A stretch of DNA of 18,359 nucleotides. Origin: SM23-32 sp964434535. GTDB taxonomy: Bacteria; Planctomycetota; Brocadiia; SM23-32. The notes below the pieces were generated by a model that was not told the DNA's origin, made no database searches, and saw nothing but the letters and a program-made list of their open reading frames with translations. Within the stretch, counting starts at the first letter, position 1. Each line of letters opens with the position of its first letter. The position numbers and the translations under genes were made by a program. Positions 15,085-18,359 of this stretch are shown piece after piece. Location of the stretch: assembly GCA_964434535.1 (NCBI GenBank), contig CAYSWA010000047.1:1-18359 (forward strand), in the 5' to 3' direction.

Positions 15085-17739
15085 ATGAAGGCCGCCCTCG
15101 CCGCTCCCACGCGGCTGCGCTGCGAGTTCCTGACCGACCCGCTCGGCATCGAGGCGCGCCGCCCCCGGCTCGCGTGGTGGGTCAGCGACCCGCGCCGCGG
15201 CGCCCGTCAGAGCGCCTGCCACGTGCTCGTCGCCTCCTCGCGCGAGGCACTCGACCGCGACGAAGGCGACGTGTGGGACAGCGGAAGGCTGGAGAGCGCG
15301 GAGCCGCGCCTCGACTACGGCGGCCTCGAGCTCCGGTCCCGCCAGCGCTGCTTCTGGAAGGTGCGCACCTATGACGCCGACGCCGAGCCCTCCCCCTGGA
15401 GCGAGCCGGCCCGCTGGGAGATGGGCCTGCTCGATCCGGGCGAGTGGGGGGCCGAGTGGATCGGCCGGGCCGCCGGGCAGTGGCCCGCGCCGCCGGCGCA
15501 CCTGCGCCGCGAGTTCACCGCGCAGGGCCCCGTGCGGCGCGCCCGGCTCTACGCCACCGCGCTCGGCATATACGAGCTGCGCCTGAACGGGCGCAAGGTC
15601 GGCGAGCACGTCTTCCCGCCCGGCTGGACCGACTACAAGGTCCGCGTCATGTACCAGGCCTACGACGTGAGCGGCCTCGTCCGCGAGGGGGAGAACACCC
15701 TCGGCGCGCTGGTGGCCGACGGCTGGTACTGCGGCCGGATCGGCTTCGGGGCCGATAGCGAGCCGGTCGGCGAGCCGCCCCCGCGCCTGCTGGCCCGGCT
15801 CGAGGTCGAATGCGAGGACGGCTCCACGCTCCACCTCGTCACCGACGCCTCCTGGCGCGCGAGCACCGGCCCCGTCCTCTCGGCCGGCTTCTACGACGGC
15901 GAGCGCTACGACGCCCGCCGCGAGATGCCCGGCTGGGACGAACCCGGCTTCGACGATTCCGCCTGGGACGAGGCGGCGCCCTTCGACGACCCCGGCATCG
16001 AGCGCAACGCCCAGCACGACCCGCCGATCCGCGTCACGGAGGAGCTCGCGCCCGTCGGCCTCCGCGAGCAGGAGCCCGGCGTCTGGGTCTACGACATGGG
16101 GCAGAACATGGTCGGCGTCTGCCGGCTCCGCGCCTGTGGGCCGGCCGGCACGGAGGTGAAGCTGCGCCACGCCGAGGTGCTCAACCCCGACGGCTCGCTC
16201 TGCACCGAGAACCTGCGCCGCGCCGAGGCGACCGACCGCTACGTCCTGCGTGGGGAGGGCGAGGAGGTCTTCACCCCCCGCTTCACCTACCACGGGTTCC
16301 GCTACGTCGAGGTGACGGGCCACCCCGGCGAGCCGGCGCCGGACGACCTGACCGGCCTCGTCCTCCACACCGACTGCGAGCCGACCGGCCGCTTCACCTG
16401 CTCCTCGGAGATGGTCAACCGCCTCTACCGCAACATCGCCTGGGCCCAGCGCGGCAACATGCACAGCGTCCTGACCGACTGCCCCCAGCGCGACGAGCGG
16501 CTCGGCTGGATGGGCGACGCGCAGATATTCGCCCGCACCGCCTGCTTCAACATGGACATGGCCGCCATGCTGGAGAAGTTCGTGCGCGACATGCGCGACG
16601 AGCAGACCCCCGAGGGCGCCTTCCCCGACGTCTGCCCCTACGTCAGCGCCGGCGGCGTGCTGCCCCCGGCCGGCGCCCCGGCCTGGATGGACGCCGGCGT
16701 CATCGTGCCCTGGACCGCCTACCTCTGCTACGCCGACCGCCGCCTGCTCGCCCGGCACTTCGACGCCATGGCCCGCTACGTGGACTACGTCGCCGAGCAC
16801 AACCCCGACGGGATCTGGGAGAACGCGCGCGGCAACGACTACGGCGACTGGGTGCCCGCCGGCCAGCAGACCGACAAGACGATGTTCGCCACGCTCCACT
16901 TCTTCTACTGCGCCCTCCTCACCGCGAAGGCCGCCGAGGCGCTCGGGCGCGACGAGGAACGCGACCGGTTCGACGCCCTCGCCGCGAAGGTGCGCGACGC
17001 CTTCAACGCCCGCTACCTGAACGGCGGCAGCTACGAGGGCGGCACGCAGACCGTCAACGCGCTGGCGCTCGCCTTCGGCGTCGTGCCCGAGGGGCACCGC
17101 GAGAGCGTCGCCGCCGACCTGGCCGCCGACATCGAGTCGCGCGGCGGGCACCTGGCCACCGGCTTCGGCGGCACGCAGTGGCTGCTGCCCGCCCTCTGCG
17201 AGACGGGCTACGACGCGCTGGCCCACCGGCTGCTGCTCAACCGCGACTTCCCCTCCTGGGGCTACATGGTCGAGAAGGGCGCCACCACGATCTGGGAGCT
17301 CTGGAACAGCGACACCGAGGGGCCGGGCATGAACTCGCGCAACCACTTCGCCTACGGCTCGGTCGGCGAGTGGATGTTCCGCTACCTGGCCGGCATCGAC
17401 ACCGCCGAGGACGGGCCCGGCTACGCGCACGCCCTCGTCCGGCCCCACCCGGCGCCGGGGGCCGGCGGGCTGAGCGAGGCGCGGGCGAGCTACGATTCGG
17501 TGCGCGGCCGCATCGAGACCGCCTGGCGGCTCAGCGACGGCGGGCTGGAGGTGGACGCGGTGATCCCGCCGGCGTCGCGGGCGACGGTCTCGCTGCCGGC
17601 GGACTCGCCCGAGGCGGTCAGCGAGGGCGGGCGCCCGCTGGCGGAGGCGGCGGGGGTCACCGACGTGCGCTACGAGGGCGGACGGGTCGTCTTCGAGGCG
17701 GCGGCGGGCAGCTACGCCTTCACCGTTGAAGGGGCATGA
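15085..17739 (+). CDS. Alpha-L-rhamnosidase, glycoside hydrolase family 78
   Basis: Releases terminal L-rhamnose from glycosides or polysaccharide fragments. 884 residues in the usual order: an N-terminal Ig-like domain (about 8-115, PTRLRCEFLTDPLGIEARRP), the rhamnosidase N domain (about 125-300, WIGRAAG, YATALGIYELRLNGRKVGE, DYKVRVMYQAYDV), a further beta domain (about 310-415), the six-hairpin catalytic barrel (about 420-780), and a C-terminal beta domain. Catalytic-barrel motifs are DCPQRDERLGWMGDAQ (465-480), with its conserved acidic residues, and TTIWELWNS (about 734-742), where Glu738 is a likely general base. No signal peptide, so probably cytosolic, acting on imported small rhamnosides. 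The start has CGGAG 6 bases upstream. It overlaps or abuts the DUF192 gene downstream. Confidence 0.95.
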   Translation: MKAALAAPTRLRCEFLTDPLGIEARRPRLAWWVSDPRRGARQSACHVLVASSREALDRDEGDVWDSGRLESAEPRLDYGGLELRSRQRCFWKVRTYDADAEPSPWSEPARWEMGLLDPGEWGAEWIGRAAGQWPAPPAHLRREFTAQGPVRRARLYATALGIYELRLNGRKVGEHVFPPGWTDYKVRVMYQAYDVSGLVREGENTLGALVADGWYCGRIGFGADSEPVGEPPPRLLARLEVECEDGSTLHLVTDASWRASTGPVLSAGFYDGERYDARREMPGWDEPGFDDSAWDEAAPFDDPGIERNAQHDPPIRVTEELAPVGLREQEPGVWVYDMGQNMVGVCRLRACGPAGTEVKLRHAEVLNPDGSLCTENLRRAEATDRYVLRGEGEEVFTPRFTYHGFRYVEVTGHPGEPAPDDLTGLVLHTDCEPTGRFTCSSEMVNRLYRNIAWAQRGNMHSVLTDCPQRDERLGWMGDAQIFARTACFNMDMAAMLEKFVRDMRDEQTPEGAFPDVCPYVSAGGVLPPAGAPAWMDAGVIVPWTAYLCYADRRLLARHFDAMARYVDYVAEHNPDGIWENARGNDYGDWVPAGQQTDKTMFATLHFFYCALLTAKAAEALGRDEERDRFDALAAKVRDAFNARYLNGGSYEGGTQTVNALALAFGVVPEGHRESVAADLAADIESRGGHLATGFGGTQWLLPALCETGYDALAHRLLLNRDFPSWGYMVEKGATTIWELWNSDTEGPGMNSRNHFAYGSVGEWMFRYLAGIDTAEDGPGYAHALVRPHPAPGAGGLSEARASYDSVRGRIETAWRLSDGGLEVDAVIPPASRATVSLPADSPEAVSEGGRPLAEAAGVTDVRYEGGRVVFEAAAGSYAFTVEGA

Positions 17740-17741
17740 CC

Positions 17742-18299
17742 ATGGACTGGAAGCGGCACCTGATCACGTTCATCATCGTCTTCGTGCTGATCGGGCTGTT
17801 CATGAGCGCGCGGGGCGGCTGTCCCGGCCGGCGAGGGCCGGTGCGGCCGGCGGACGCCGAGGTGGTGACGCTGCGCCCGGCGGAGATGGAGCTTCCCGAG
17901 GAGCGGCTGGCCGAGGCGTCGTTCACGATCCGCGCGGAGCTGGCCGACACGGCCCAGAAGCGGCAGCAAGGCTTGAGCGGCCGGCCGGGGCTGGAGCCGG
18001 GCTACGGGATGCTCTACGTCTACGAGGAGCCGCGCCGGCCGGAGTTCTCGTGGGCCGGGACGGGCTTCGCGGTGACGGCCGCGTTCCTGGGGGAGGACGG
18101 GACGGTGCGGGAGCTTCACCGGGCCGAGGCGAACGACCCGGAGCCCTTCACCCCGTCGGAGCCGGCCAGGTACGTCCTGGAGGTCCGCCAGGGCTGGTTC
18201 GAGGACCGGGGCTTAGGCGAAGGCACCCGCTTCCAGGCAATCGAGCCGCAGGAAGCCCCCGCCCTCTTCACCCTCCCCGCCGAGACCTCGGCGGCCTGA
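17742..18299 (+). CDS. DUF192-family protein with N-terminal membrane anchor
   Basis: 185 residues. One hydrophobic segment (about 6-22, after a WKR positive patch) should anchor it in the inner membrane with the domain outside; the Cys at 27 has no proper lipobox. The DUF192 domain (about 60-165) is recognisable by ELADTAQKRQQGLSGRPGL, GMLYVYEE, FSWAGTGFAVTAAFL, and PARYVLEVRQGWFE. Function of the family is unknown. Two starts are possible: ATG 17736, which overlaps the rhamnosidase stop (ATGA), or ATG 17742, chosen because GAAGGGG (17728-17734) is then 7 bases away rather than 1. It is probably cotranscribed with the rhamnosidase gene, with no obvious functional tie. Confidence 0.88.
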   Translation: MDWKRHLITFIIVFVLIGLFMSARGGCPGRRGPVRPADAEVVTLRPAEMELPEERLAEASFTIRAELADTAQKRQQGLSGRPGLEPGYGMLYVYEEPRRPEFSWAGTGFAVTAAFLGEDGTVRELHRAEANDPEPFTPSEPARYVLEVRQGWFEDRGLGEGTRFQAIEPQEAPALFTLPAETSAA

Positions 18300-18327
18300 G
18301 GGGCGACGTGTCCTGCCGACGCGCCCC
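18300..18327 (+). terminator. GC hairpin after the DUF192 gene, weak terminator candidate
   Basis: GGGGCG (18300-18305) pairs with CGCCCC (18322-18327) around a 16-base loop, directly after the stop codon. No T-tract follows. Nothing else is seen up to the window end. Confidence 0.25.
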
Positions 18328-18359
18328 GCAACCCGGAAGCAATGTGCCCAGATGCGCCC

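Overview
This is an 18.4-kb stretch of very GC-rich bacterial chromosome (GC-ending codons throughout, Shine-Dalgarno starts, sigma70-like promoters). The gene mix is an acetate-activation enzyme set, an OFA-type monocarboxylate transporter, an orphan secretin, a cytosolic GH78 rhamnosidase and a C-terminal SelB fragment. It suggests a free-living heterotroph from a high-GC environmental lineage. A PVC/Planctomycetota-like or related uncultured phylum is my guess; the sequence alone does not fix the taxonomy. No rRNA, tRNA, CRISPR array, intact insertion sequence or phage gene was seen.

Layout. Positions 1-1468 (+): a small winged-helix-like hypothetical gene that may run off the left edge, then a lipoate-protein-ligase-family gene. 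Positions 1469-1892: a gene-free region with a 91-bp imperfect inverted repeat, a strong promoter, and a perfect 26-bp palindrome in the predicted acs leader. Positions 1893-8067 (+): acs (AMP-forming acetyl-CoA synthetase), an OFA-family MFS transporter, an adenylate-kinase-like P-loop protein, an isochorismatase-fold hydrolase and a secretin. The middle genes overlap or nearly abut. Positions 8068-8281: convergent junction holding a relic of the C-terminal winged helix of SelB. Positions 8282-13459 (-): an operon transcribed leftward, in the order AcuC-like deacetylase, ADP-forming acyl-CoA synthetase, CoA-transferase fused to a Pat-like GNAT domain. It has its own near-consensus promoter. 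Positions 13553-14944 (-): pgi. Positions 15085-18299 (+): GH78 alpha-L-rhamnosidase and a membrane-anchored DUF192 protein, divergent from pgi.

How the genes may work together. Two convergent transcription units carry three routes between acetate (or another short acid) and its CoA thioester: AMP-forming ligase, ADP-forming ligase and CoA transfer. They also carry a carboxylate transporter, a candidate kinase to recycle the AMP made by Acs, and both halves of a reversible lysine-acylation switch: a Pat-like GNAT domain and an AcuC-like deacetylase. The conserved C-terminal lysine motif of Acs, the known target of such switches, is intact. The most interesting reading is that the locus is a self-contained acetate activation module with post-translational control, in which the acetyltransferase is fused to a CoA-transferase rather than to an ADP-forming synthetase as in Salmonella Pat. 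Three of the promoters share the same form: a 17-bp spacer and a TGC immediately before the -10.
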